The notes beneath the pieces are model-generated. The model was not told the origin of the DNA. It did not search any database and saw only the letters and a program-made list of their open reading frames with translations. A program made the position numbers and the translations under genes. A stretch of 64,000 bases of DNA from Rossellomorea marisflavi (lineage in GTDB: Bacteria; Bacillota; Bacilli; Bacillales; Bacillaceae_B): positions 666,163 through 730,162 of the forward strand of contig NZ_LGUE01000004.1 of assembly GCF_001274775.1 (NCBI RefSeq), given 5' to 3'. Shown here piece by piece: positions 33,315 through 41,727 of the stretch. The stretch's first letter is position 1; the number at the start of each line of letters is the position of its first letter.

Positions 33315-35390
33315 TCATATCTTCTCTATCACAATAAAGCACGTACTATCCGGCAAGCCCTCGATCCCGTCTTCATCCAGAACCGTCACCTTGGGAGCGA
33401 GGAACTCCTCATACCCGTCCTGGAGATAATGCTTGAACGCAACGATTTTCGCCTCATCTCCCAAGGCTTCCTTGATGGCCCCCTTGAACTCGGATGGCGT
33501 GTAGTAGCCGAATTGCTCCTGCACTTCATGGGGATAGGCTTCTTCTCCCCACGTATACGTGTAGAGGAATTCCATGGCATCATTGACCGGGAGCTTGATC
33601 CTTCCGTCTTGGAGGAATTCGTAATCCAGCTTCCTTCCCTTGAAATCATGGGCGTAACGCTTGAAGAATGCGTGCCCGTTTTCGTCCTTGAATTCGATGG
33701 TGCGGTAAGCATCCTTCGGCTCCGTCATGATCCCGTCCCTGATGATGATCCGTCCGCCTTCGCCGAGCACTTCGAATGAACTTCTAAGCGCCTGGATGAT
33801 CACGTCATGATTGAACTTCTTCCCCTCGTACGGGATATACGAGAACATTTCATGGAGGATCGAGGAGAAGACAATGGTGTCGACGGACCCCGGCTCGTAA
33901 TGGGCCCTCAGCTCGAGGGCATCGGCCTGCTGCACGGTCCATCGCTTGTTCTCGCGGTTTTTCCGTCTCGTCAGCTCTTCGATGACGTTGGTGGAGACAT
34001 CGATCCCGACCACATTGGCTTCCGGGTGATCATCCGACAACACATCAAGCATGACGCCACCACCCGCGCCGATGTCGAGCATCAGCGTTCCCGTGGCAAA
34101 ATCGGAAATAATGCGCTTATGATCCTGACCGCTATTCATGTCGGACAGATAGGTGTGTTCGTTCTGCAGGCGATCGAAGGCATCCTTCCTGAAGCCGAAG
34201 AAATCATACAGGAGGATCGTCGCCCGCTCATAGTGAGGGGACTTTTCTGCTTCCTGACAGAATTCGATCAGCTTCTCCCCTGCTGCCGAATATCGGAATC
34301 GGACCCCGATGATCTGACCCAAGAGGTCCATGGGCTCAGCCTCTAGCTCCACATGCTCATTGACCGGCTTCTCCCCGTGAAGGAGATCTTCAAGGGAGAA
34401 TTCCTTCAGATACGATTCTATGATCCTCTTTTTATACAGATTGATGGTTTTCCGGCCTTTGTAATCATAGTAGATGTCTTTCATGAACGCCTCGAAGCTC
34501 ACATACTGTACGGAGAGGGGATTCACCTTTTGATAGATCAAGAGGAAGATCTTCAGGAACTCTTCCAGCGTAAACTCCTTCAGGGCGGATTCGACGTACC
34601 ACAGATCGGTCTTCTTGAAGAAGCTTTCCACATAACCGTTCAACCTGGCATCCGCCATATATCGGTCATACTCACGGTCGACATTCTCGCCATTTTCGAT
34701 CGAAGACCGCCGAAGCCGCTCGATCCGTGCTTTCAGCGTCATTTCCACTGAACGTTCTCCGTCGATCAGGAAAGAAACAATCTGATCTGCTTCGTCCTTC
34801 ACCACTTCCCAAATCTCATTCGACACCCCTTGGATGATGCATTGATTGAGTTTCTTCAAGACCACTTCCATATCCACACCGATTCCATTGTGCTCATCCA
34901 TCCACTGAATGAGGGGGTGCATCTGCTTGTAGCGCACCTCTCCTCGGATATATTGACCGATCAGCCCATGGGTCAGGATCAGGGTGTAGAGGAGCTCCTC
35001 CCGCTCCAGATCCCTCAGGTGAAGGGGAAGACTCATCTGCTCCGCCGCATAAATCTGTGCTGATCCTATATTGTGGATATCGAGCTGGAAGCCCTTCTTC
35101 CCCCAGACGTTCCGCTGATGCTTCGTACCGCCCTTGGCCACTTCCGACCACACCAGCACTTCCTCGATGATTCCCTTCTCCTTTTCCGACAGATCCATTT
35201 CATTCAGCACGAGCAAGGTACGTTCCACATAAGGAAGGACCGGGTTCACCGGCATCCTCTCAAGGGAGGTGATCTGTTCCAGATTGATGTGCTGCTCTCT
35301 CGTCAGATAAAGGTACTGCAGCCACCTATGCTCCCTCAGGACATCTCGGTCCCCTGCCCTCGCTTTGTCGATAAGCTCCAATGATTTCAT
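33315..35390 (-). CDS. large SAM-dependent methyltransferase with unknown N-terminal region
   Basis: A 691-residue protein. The C-terminal part is a class I methyltransferase: SAM-binding motif I LMLDIGAGGGVMLDVL near residue 435, motif II VVGIDVS, the acidic ADALEL, and DTIVFSSILHEMF. The first 420 or so residues are helical and charged with no family I can name; a basic stretch KGRKTINLYKKR sits near residue 315. The target could be a macromolecule, as the enzyme is far larger than most small-molecule methyltransferases. GGAGGATCC before ATG. It stands alone. Confidence 0.75.
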   Translation of the reverse strand: MKSLELIDKARAGDRDVLREHRWLQYLYLTREQHINLEQITSLERMPVNPVLPYVERTLLVLNEMDLSEKEKGIIEEVLVWSEVAKGGTKHQRNVWGKKGFQLDIHNIGSAQIYAAEQMSLPLHLRDLEREELLYTLILTHGLIGQYIRGEVRYKQMHPLIQWMDEHNGIGVDMEVVLKKLNQCIIQGVSNEIWEVVKDEADQIVSFLIDGERSVEMTLKARIERLRRSSIENGENVDREYDRYMADARLNGYVESFFKKTDLWYVESALKEFTLEEFLKIFLLIYQKVNPLSVQYVSFEAFMKDIYYDYKGRKTINLYKKRIIESYLKEFSLEDLLHGEKPVNEHVELEAEPMDLLGQIIGVRFRYSAAGEKLIEFCQEAEKSPHYERATILLYDFFGFRKDAFDRLQNEHTYLSDMNSGQDHKRIISDFATGTLMLDIGAGGGVMLDVLSDDHPEANVVGIDVSTNVIEELTRRKNRENKRWTVQQADALELRAHYEPGSVDTIVFSSILHEMFSYIPYEGKKFNHDVIIQALRSSFEVLGEGGRIIIRDGIMTEPKDAYRTIEFKDENGHAFFKRYAHDFKGRKLDYEFLQDGRIKLPVNDAMEFLYTYTWGEEAYPHEVQEQFGYYTPSEFKGAIKEALGDEAKIVAFKHYLQDGYEEFLAPKVTVLDEDGIEGLPDSTCFIVIEKI

Positions 35391-35487
35391 AATGGATCCT
35401 CCCTTTCGCTACCGTTCTTCATATGGAAAATTGTATCATAATTCACCCAGATGAAATGCCGCCGGCTCTCTGAAAAAACAAAAAAAC

Positions 35488-35506
35488 CGAGGCGTCCTCC
35501 ACCTCA
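35488..35506 (-). terminator. terminator overlapping the phosphatase stop
   Basis: Stem GAGGTG/CGCCTC with loop GAGGA, then GGTTTTTTTG on the minus strand. The stop codon lies within the stem. Confidence 0.65.
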
Positions 35507-36091
35507 GCTTGTACGTGGGACGGGATCCCACAGCCTCTCTACCTCAATCAGCTCTTCCCCGTCAAAGGTCAGTTTGTAAATATCCGGCTTCGATGTCCCC
35601 AACAGGAAGTCCAGTCCAACCCTCTCGTCGAAGTGCTGCATCATGAGTGTCATCACTGCCCCGTGGGTACCGACGGCGATTTTGTGGCCTTGATAACGGG
35701 ACAGTAGCTCTTTGATGACCTCAACGGCCCGCACCTGACAACCGGCATTCGACTCTGCACCAGGCAGGGAGTAATGGGGATTCTTAAACGACTTCTCAAG
35801 GAGGGGATACAGCTCCGCATCAGCCATCCGGTTCACCCCGGAAGAAAACATTCTTTCTTTCAATTCCTCATAGAGCAGTACGGCCTTTCCAGAAAGGGAG
35901 GCGAGCTCCTCGATCGTCAGGACGGCCCGCTTATACGGACTGGAGACGAATACATCGATCCCCTCGTCCTTCAGGAGCTCCGTCACTCGTTCGGCGTCTG
36001 CCTGTCCTTTTTCGCTCAGCCCCCTGAGGCGTTCGACTTCTCCCGTCTTCGGGGAATCTCCATGTCTGATCAAATAGATGATGGTATTCAT
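35504..36091 (-). CDS. histidine phosphatase family protein
   Basis: A 195-residue enzyme of the phosphoglycerate-mutase-like branch. The catalytic RHG triplet is at residues 9-11 (LIRHGDS), a second Arg in SSPYKRAVLT, the acid Glu in the LKERMF region and the second His in VGTHGAVM. It removes phosphate from a small molecule through a phosphohistidine. The ATG at 36091 follows GAGGTGCAC; an in-frame upstream start would overlap the DUF2085 gene. Substrate unknown. Confidence 0.88.
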   Translation of the reverse strand: MNTIIYLIRHGDSPKTGEVERLRGLSEKGQADAERVTELLKDEGIDVFVSSPYKRAVLTIEELASLSGKAVLLYEELKERMFSSGVNRMADAELYPLLEKSFKNPHYSLPGAESNAGCQVRAVEVIKELLSRYQGHKIAVGTHGAVMTLMMQHFDERVGLDFLLGTSKPDIYKLTFDGEELIEVERLWDPVPRTS

Positions 36092-36119
36092 CGTGCACCT
36101 CGGATTCTGTTTAGTTGTA

Positions 36120-36494
36120 TTACGGCAACCACGCAATAATGGACCAAAAAAGTCCTGATATCCCGATGGAGAGCCCCAACCCGCTCATCAAACCCGTTGC
36201 ACTCCTAAGGGTATTGGTACTGGTTCTCCACCGTTTGAGCTGAGTCCACCCATCCAGCACCATGGGCACCTGCAGGACAAACCCGATGTAGATGGGCAAG
36301 GGGTGGATCAGGAACAGGGGGAGAAACAGCATGCCGATCAGGATGAACAGGCATCTGGAACAGATCGGCATGGCCTCCCCTCCGATATGAAAACATCGCT
36401 CTTCCCTCCGATGACAGGGCACCGTGCGGAAGAACCCATAGAGCGTGGATTTAAGGTGTGCAGTCAAATCCACAGCAATCGCCTCCACCCACAT
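36120..36494 (-). CDS. DUF2085 membrane protein
   Basis: A 124-residue membrane protein with three helices. The cytosolic N-terminal part carries the family mark PCHRREERCFHIGGEAMPICSRC, whose Cys and His residues are arranged to hold a metal. Function of DUF2085 is unknown. It overlaps the end of the preceding Cys-rich membrane protein gene by 44 bases, an unusually long overlap, and is followed by the histidine phosphatase gene. Confidence 0.75.
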   Translation of the reverse strand: MWVEAIAVDLTAHLKSTLYGFFRTVPCHRREERCFHIGGEAMPICSRCLFILIGMLFLPLFLIHPLPIYIGFVLQVPMVLDGWTQLKRWRTSTNTLRSATGLMSGLGLSIGISGLFWSIIAWLP

Positions 36495-36738
36495 GCTTCC
36501 CTACTCCCCTTGGTACCGGCACACATTCTCCAAGGTACGCACAATCCACGCAGTCCCAGTAAGTGGAATCTTTTTTGGATGTTCTCTTTGATTGGGAGCG
36601 ATAACGCCGGACCGTCGCCCCCAAAATGATGATGGAGAATACCCCGAATATCGCACAGTACACCCATTCCCCTTGGTAGCCTGTATATCCGGTTAAAAGA
36701 GAGAATAATAGAAAGGACGAAATCAATACAAAATACAT
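36451..36738 (-). CDS. small Cys-rich membrane protein
   Basis: A 95-residue protein with two N-terminal helices (about residues 1-16 and 23-43) and a cytosolic tail with seven Cys, five of them in CVDCAYLGEC and CCGFDC. GAGGGTGATAGC precedes ATG. The Cys cluster, next to the Cys/His-rich DUF2085 protein, suggests the pair share a metal-linked role. Function unknown. The long overlap with DUF2085 makes one of the two starts slightly uncertain. Confidence 0.6.
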   Translation of the reverse strand: MYFVLISSFLLFSLLTGYTGYQGEWVYCAIFGVFSIIILGATVRRYRSQSKRTSKKDSTYWDCVDCAYLGECVPVPRGVGKHVGGGDCCGFDCTP

Positions 36739-36847
36739 GCTATCACCCTCATCAAGGTCCTTTCCCTGAAGTTTCCTATGATATGAGATTTACTATTTTC
36801 CATGAGTGATCTTACCCTTTCTTAACTGAACATGATCAAATCTTTAT

Positions 36848-38062
36848 TCAATCCGCCCCTGCTTCTCCTATGGGAGAATGTGCAAAGACATAATCCACGA
36901 TGGTCGACCCTGCGGGCAGCGTCAAAGCGTTCCAATCGGGCGTGTAGATGGTGATGGTCTCCTGAAACAGTGAATGAGAAACCACCGCTTCAAACTCGAA
37001 TACATCCTCTGCAATCTCCGTGGCGTTGTGGATGTCCCCACCGAGACATTCATGGCTCAATCTCTGAATGGACATTGAAGACTTTTCCTCTCTCAATAGG
37101 GCCAATACCCCTTGATCGGAGAGTGCTTTCCCTTCCCTCGTTTGCAGAATGATTCTCACCATGTCGTTCCCGACCCATACCTTTGTTTGGAGTTTTTGAT
37201 TGAAGGGGGAGACTGGCAGGGCAAGATGATCGACAAAGGAATCTGCCACCGGCTTGAACACCTGATGGACGCTCCCCATGACTGAGTAGCAGTTCAGCAC
37301 TGAATCCGTGGTAATCCGGATGGAATAAAGATCGGATACTTCCACATCATCCTGCAGTAGGGAATAACTCTGATAGAGTGGCTCCCTCATTCCTTCAAAA
37401 GTGACGGTCCCCCCTACCTTTTCCCCGACCTGCTGGAATACACGATCAAACCGCGCGGAATACGATTCCACTGCCCCTACCACTTCACTGCACCGCACCG
37501 GATTCAAAAATGGGAAACTGATTTCCTCCAGCTCCGCCCTCATCTTCCTCAGTCCGAGCTTTCCGGCAAGGGGGGCGAAGAAGATCAAGGCCTCATTCGC
37601 ATACGGGATCTGTTTCTCTACCGGTTTGACGTCAAGGGTCCTCATATTATGGAGTCGGTCGGCAATCTTTACCACGGCGACCCTGACGTCATCCGCTGCC
37701 GCAGAGAGAAGCTTCTGCATATTGGTAGCGTGATGTTCTTCCTTGCTCATCAGTCCCCTCTCCACCTTGGTCAAGCCGTCCACGATCCTTGAGACTTCCT
37801 GTCCGAACTGCTTCTCCACTTCATCGATCGTCACGTCCGTATCTTCAACCACATCATGAAGCAGGGCAGACATAAGGGTAGGAAGGTCTGCTTGCTCCTC
37901 CATCAGGATCGAACAGACCGCTACCGGATGCGTCAAATACGGTTCTCCTGTCGCCCGCTTCTGACCGTCGTGGGCCCGGGATGCAAATTCAAATGCCTTC
38001 TCTAAAGAAATCAAGTCACTTTGGCCCAGATAGTGTGCCCGCTTCCACCAAGCTTCCTTCAT
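36848..38062 (-). CDS. Rel-like (p)ppGpp hydrolase with degenerate synthetase domain
   Basis: A 404-residue RelA/SpoT homologue, little over half the usual 730. The HD hydrolase domain (residues 20-185) is intact: His45, His69-Asp70, Glu73-Asp74, and DRLHNMRTL with Asp135. The following synthetase-like region (220-315) has lost its catalytic residues: YQSLHT is NQKLQT (289-293) and the catalytic Glu of EVQIRT is replaced in RIILQT (303-308). It ends inside a TGS domain (TIYTPDWNALTLPAGSTIVDY), with no ACT domain. It should only degrade alarmones. Coupled to the upstream metalloprotease-like gene. Confidence 0.85.
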   Translation of the reverse strand: MKEAWWKRAHYLGQSDLISLEKAFEFASRAHDGQKRATGEPYLTHPVAVCSILMEEQADLPTLMSALLHDVVEDTDVTIDEVEKQFGQEVSRIVDGLTKVERGLMSKEEHHATNMQKLLSAAADDVRVAVVKIADRLHNMRTLDVKPVEKQIPYANEALIFFAPLAGKLGLRKMRAELEEISFPFLNPVRCSEVVGAVESYSARFDRVFQQVGEKVGGTVTFEGMREPLYQSYSLLQDDVEVSDLYSIRITTDSVLNCYSVMGSVHQVFKPVADSFVDHLALPVSPFNQKLQTKVWVGNDMVRIILQTREGKALSDQGVLALLREEKSSMSIQRLSHECLGGDIHNATEIAEDVFEFEAVVSHSLFQETITIYTPDWNALTLPAGSTIVDYVFAHSPIGEAGAD

Positions 38063-38079
38063 CTCACCCATCCCCCTAC

Positions 38080-38925
38080 TCAATGTATATACCGCTCATC
38101 AATCTCCCCAAAATACGATCTTCGCTTCTCCAATCCAGGTACCTTCTTCTGTTCCCGCTCGCTCAGCTTATAGGATTCCTGATCAATATAAGCTAGCCAA
38201 TCTTCCTGAAGCTCTGCCGCGTCCTTCCCATAGACCTCTTTCATCTGCTGTAGCGAATCTTTTTCATTAAAGACCTTCTCGAACTCTTCCATCCCGTACT
38301 CATCGATGAGATAGGAAACAAAGGAAGCCGACTCGATATAGGAGATCCACTGCAGGGACCGAGATGCTCCATCACTTTCCAAGGAAGGTTGAAATAGCAT
38401 CCGGCTCATGGACGTTCCGCAAAGCTTCGTCAGGGGAATCATCATCCCTTCTTCTTTCACCACATTCATAATCGCATGGGGGGAAACGTCATAATTCGGA
38501 TACACCGGGTCACCGTATTCCGTTTGAAGATGGATGGCAAGTCCCTCAAGTGCCCAGTAACCCCGGTCATCCTGCTCTTCCTTACCCCACAGAAGCGCAT
38601 GGGAGAGCTCATGGACCGTCAGGAAATGGCCCTGATCCTTAAACAGCACCACCTCGTCCCGTGTGGCAAAAGAGATATCCTTCTGATTGTAAAACTCCAG
38701 GGAAATTTGAGAGGCAGGATCGTAATCCCCCTTCACCGCCCCCATGATCGCTTCATAGGCATGGGTCACCTCGTCCTGGATGGAACTCCGGCCGGCAGTC
38801 GAATGGTTCTCTACGGCAAACTCCACCTGTCCGACCTGGAAGGTGAACCGATCTTCTTTAAAATAGAACCAATAGATCATCAGTCCAGCGATGAGAACGA
38901 TAAGAACACTAGCTGTGATCATCAC
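38080..38925 (-). CDS. membrane-anchored gluzincin-type metalloprotease-like protein
   Basis: A 281-residue protein with an N-terminal helix (about residues 4-22) and an outer domain holding HELSH (105-109), the zinc-binding HExxH form, with Glu127 in YWALEGLA as the third ligand, spaced as in the gluzincin group (peptidase MA-like family). A tail of basic and acidic residues closes it. Its stop lies 17 bases before the Rel-like start, so both are read from one transcript. A protease on the outer face linked to alarmone turnover is a notable pairing. Ribosome site is weak. Confidence 0.75.
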   Translation of the reverse strand: MMITASVLIVLIAGLMIYWFYFKEDRFTFQVGQVEFAVENHSTAGRSSIQDEVTHAYEAIMGAVKGDYDPASQISLEFYNQKDISFATRDEVVLFKDQGHFLTVHELSHALLWGKEEQDDRGYWALEGLAIHLQTEYGDPVYPNYDVSPHAIMNVVKEEGMMIPLTKLCGTSMSRMLFQPSLESDGASRSLQWISYIESASFVSYLIDEYGMEEFEKVFNEKDSLQQMKEVYGKDAAELQEDWLAYIDQESYKLSEREQKKVPGLEKRRSYFGEIDERYIH

Positions 38926-38935
38926 TGTCTTCTTG

Positions 38936-39435
38936 CTAGTAATCTCCCATCACCTGCCCGGCCAACTCAATCCTCAACCACTCCACAGGTGCCTTCTTCA
39001 CAAAATGCTTCTCTACAAACGCGAGCACCACATCATTCCCCGGCAGCGTCGCCCGCTCCATAGCATCGGGAAAACGGAGCCACTCATACTCGCTATGCTC
39101 CCTGTTCAGCATCACGTCCTGATCGTCCTCCACAAATCCTACGAACACCGGCGCCATGTAAATGTCAACGTTGCAGGGGAATAAAATTGGTCAAATGTGT
39201 TCCCTGTATACAACGTCCTGATGCCGATCCCCGTCTCTTCCCAGATCTCGCGCTTTGCCGCCTGCCATGCCTTTTCACCCGGCTCGATTCCGCCGCCGAT
39301 GTAGCACCACGCTCCATTCAAGGTCCGGGATGCCCGCTTCAGAAGGAGCACGCGATCCTCTCCATTCACTTTCTTTACTAGAATCGCCGCAATCCCGCTG
39401 CGGCGTATAGGTAGCTCCGTCGTTTCACTCATCAT
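38936..39435 (-). pseudogene. frameshifted Nudix hydrolase
   Basis: Two frames together give a full-length Nudix protein of about 165 residues. The first (from 39435) holds the intact Nudix box GGIEPGEKAWQAAKREIWEE with its T-G; it then runs out of frame between about 39174 and 39195, near a run of four G (39176-39179). The second frame continues YMAPVFVGFVEDDQDV, HSEYEWLRF to the end. One base is missing. The gene would otherwise be normal, so this is either a recent mutation or a sequence error. The Nudix stop lies ten bases before the protease gene. Confidence 0.7.
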
Positions 39436-39612
39436 CTACTGCACATCCTTACTATTATATTGGCCGGAAGGGTGAAGGATAGCTTAACTCTCCAAGAATA
39501 GCTGAAGATGTTTTTTATCAAACACACTAGAATCCCCCTTTGGGATTTTAATCCATTTTACCACTAAGATCAGAAACTTCAATCAAATCTATGAAACTAC
39601 ACACAGCAAAAA

Positions 39613-39639
39613 GGGTGCGCCGTCTTCAATGGCACACCC
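39613..39639 (-). terminator. terminator of the DUF4179 operon
   Basis: Stem GGGTGTGCC/GGCGCACCC followed by TTTTTGC on the minus strand. Confidence 0.78.
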
Positions 39640-39646
39640 CTGGAAT

Positions 39647-41044
39647 TTAGTTGTTCACGCTAATATCAAAAGGCTTCAACTCTTTAGCCGAAACAAAACT
39701 GGAGAAATCAAACTGAAGGACCGTATTCTCCAGTGTAAAATCCTTGAACGGCTCTTCTCCATCCAACTCAAATGTGGATTGGAAGTGAGCGGTCTCCCCA
39801 TCGATCGTTTTCACTGTGTTCTTGCGGATGCTGTGATGTTTAGGCGGGACAGGATTGTCAGGATCAATCTTATCAAGATAATCCTGATCCACCAATAGCA
39901 GCTCATATTGAAGATTGTTTTCCAGCAGTTCAAGTCGGTCCGAACTCACGTCTGCAGGAAGACCGAGCAGCTGATAATCCAAGATCACCTGATCACCGCG
40001 CTCTGTTATTTCGTTCACCTGCACCTTCAGTCCAAGACGTTCACTCTCGAGTGTGAAGCCATCTGGATCCAGCAGCTGCTCCACCTTTGGATCGGCTACA
40101 TCCACTTGAGGATAGAGAGTAAAGGAATCGATGGCCGAAGCCGGTTTCGTCATCTCCACGCGAATCGTCCGGTGGTACCCGTCTTCTTCCTGAGACTCGC
40201 TCAGTACGGTCGGATTGCCGAAACCGTATACCTTGCCGTCTTCATCCCTTGCTTTTTTAATCCGCACATCATCGTCTTTATATTTCTGAACCGTTTCATA
40301 TACAAGGGACGAACTCGCCTTGGCCGTCAGGATTTCTTTCAGATGGAAGGTGACGCCATCCTGTTTGGACTCATGACTCTGGTCAAGTGCCGTCCGCGTA
40401 ATCTCCTCCTGCTGAAGGGGCACGTCGAATGTCCACTCTCCTTTGACGCCATTGATGGAATGGATCGTGACGGGAAGAATCTCATTCTCGTCGATGGTTT
40501 CGTACGGATAGTTCATCTTCCACTGGAAGTCATACCCGCCCTTCACTTTCTTGACAGTACTGGAACGATCGCTCAACCACGCATCACGATCCCCCTGCCC
40601 GTCACCGTAGTTGACATCAAAGCTCACTTCCCCTGGCTCATTCTGCCCCTTCTCAACGCCATCATCCACAAATCCCGTAATCGATACCGCTACACCGTCA
40701 AAATAGGCGCTGGTCAGCTTCACCGTTACCCCGTTCTTCGTCATCGACTGATCAAGCTCCGTCACGGCCTGCTGATGTGCAAGTTCCATTCCAGTTTTAT
40801 CATTGAACTGCTGGAAGATCCCCCCGATGAGCGGCGCACTGGCCAACACGCTGTTCATTGTCGGATTCACGAACCCGGATCCCAGTGTGATCCCCACAAG
40901 AGCCACTGCAGCCGTCAACCCGGTCGCTACCTTTCGCTTCTTCTTTGGCCGGGCTTGGTTCAACCCTTCCGAAATGGCACTGAACACCTTCTCCTTCGGC
41001 ACCGGAATTTGCTCCATTGCTGCTTTCACCTTCTTGTTATCCAT
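39647..41044 (-). CDS. DUF4179 membrane protein, probable anti-sigma
   Basis: A 465-residue single-pass protein: a short cytosolic N-terminus that begins IPVPKEKVFSAISEGL, a helix at about residues 40-60, the DUF4179 domain just outside, then long beta-rich domains to the C-terminus (of the DUF5643 kind). Its ATG lies inside the last codons of the ECF sigma gene (ATGGATAA), so translation is coupled. This is the usual RsiV-like or YhdL-like layout for large anti-sigma factors. Role inferred from layout and family. Confidence 0.8.
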   Translation of the reverse strand: MDNKKVKAAMEQIPVPKEKVFSAISEGLNQARPKKKRKVATGLTAAVALVGITLGSGFVNPTMNSVLASAPLIGGIFQQFNDKTGMELAHQQAVTELDQSMTKNGVTVKLTSAYFDGVAVSITGFVDDGVEKGQNEPGEVSFDVNYGDGQGDRDAWLSDRSSTVKKVKGGYDFQWKMNYPYETIDENEILPVTIHSINGVKGEWTFDVPLQQEEITRTALDQSHESKQDGVTFHLKEILTAKASSSLVYETVQKYKDDDVRIKKARDEDGKVYGFGNPTVLSESQEEDGYHRTIRVEMTKPASAIDSFTLYPQVDVADPKVEQLLDPDGFTLESERLGLKVQVNEITERGDQVILDYQLLGLPADVSSDRLELLENNLQYELLLVDQDYLDKIDPDNPVPPKHHSIRKNTVKTIDGETAHFQSTFELDGEEPFKDFTLENTVLQFDFSSFVSAKELKPFDISVNN

Positions 41045-41576
41045 GGCACTTGTCCTCCTCATCCTGATAGAACCTCTTCAGTTCTGCTCTGCCCCTGCTC
41101 AGATTCGTCTTCACCGTATTCTCCGGAATGCCCATCATCTCGCTGATCAGCTTGATCGGGTAATCATGATAATAGAAAAGAATGATAGTTGTTCGATAAC
41201 CCTCTCGTAAATGACCGATCGCATCAAGAAGCTGCTCGGACTCTTCCAGATCTGGGTCTGCGTGACCCGGGAGATTGGATAGAATCTCATCACTCAACGG
41301 AACCACTTTCTTCTTCCGACGATACAGATCACCCGCACACCGGATGACGATCCTCGTGAACCAGGTAAGGAAATACTCCGGCTGCTTCAAGGAATGGATC
41401 GACGTAAACGCCTTGAATGACGCCTCCTGCACCGCATCCAGCGCATCCTCTTCATTATTCACATACAAAAACGCCGTCCGGTAAATCCGTTCATAATGCT
41501 GCTGAAGCAGCCTCTCAAAGGCCACCTTATTGCCCTTGATCGCCTTCTTGACCAGCCGCTGGTCTTTTGCATCCAT
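41037..41576 (-). CDS. ECF-type RNA polymerase sigma factor
   Basis: A 179-residue ECF sigma: region 2 (FERLLQQHYERIYRTAFLYVNNEEDALDAVQEASFKAF) and region 4 (LREGYRTTIILFYYHDYPIKLISEMMGIPENTVKTNLSRGRAEL). It resembles the SigV/SigM group that responds to wall stress. TAAAGGGGGC precedes ATG. Upstream a TGAAACC could be a -35, but no CGTC -10 follows at the right distance. First gene of the pair with the DUF4179 partner. Confidence 0.88.
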   Translation of the reverse strand: MDAKDQRLVKKAIKGNKVAFERLLQQHYERIYRTAFLYVNNEEDALDAVQEASFKAFTSIHSLKQPEYFLTWFTRIVIRCAGDLYRRKKKVVPLSDEILSNLPGHADPDLEESEQLLDAIGHLREGYRTTIILFYYHDYPIKLISEMMGIPENTVKTNLSRGRAELKRFYQDEEDKCHG

Positions 41577-41689
41577 CTGGTTTGCCCCCTTTATACTTAT
41601 TAGTGGGTTGGTTGGGGGAGGAAGGTTTCAGGTTGGGGGAGTTTTTATTTATACGATATCATTTACGGGTGAATTGGAGTAAAAAAAAC

Positions 41690-41715
41690 AACAAGAACCG
41701 GTTTGGGTTCTTGTT
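41690..41715 (-). terminator. terminator after rlmCD
   Basis: Ten-base stem AACAAGAACC/GGTTCTTGTT with a run of eight T on the minus strand, 12 bases past the stop. Confidence 0.85.
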
Positions 41716-41727
41716 ATTTAAAAAAAG

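Noticed and set aside
33807-34751. Two long plus-strand frames inside the methyltransferase gene
   Set aside because: Antisense shadows of a well-supported gene, with no ribosome sites or recognisable domains.
39908-41146. A 412-codon open frame on the plus strand
   Set aside because: It lies wholly antisense to the DUF4179 gene and the end of the ECF sigma gene, has no ribosome site and reads like a shadow of GC-biased codons.
41577-41640. TGAAACC upstream of the third ECF sigma gene as an autoregulatory promoter
   Set aside because: No CGTC or CGTA -10 occurs at 16-17 bases, so the claim is not supported.
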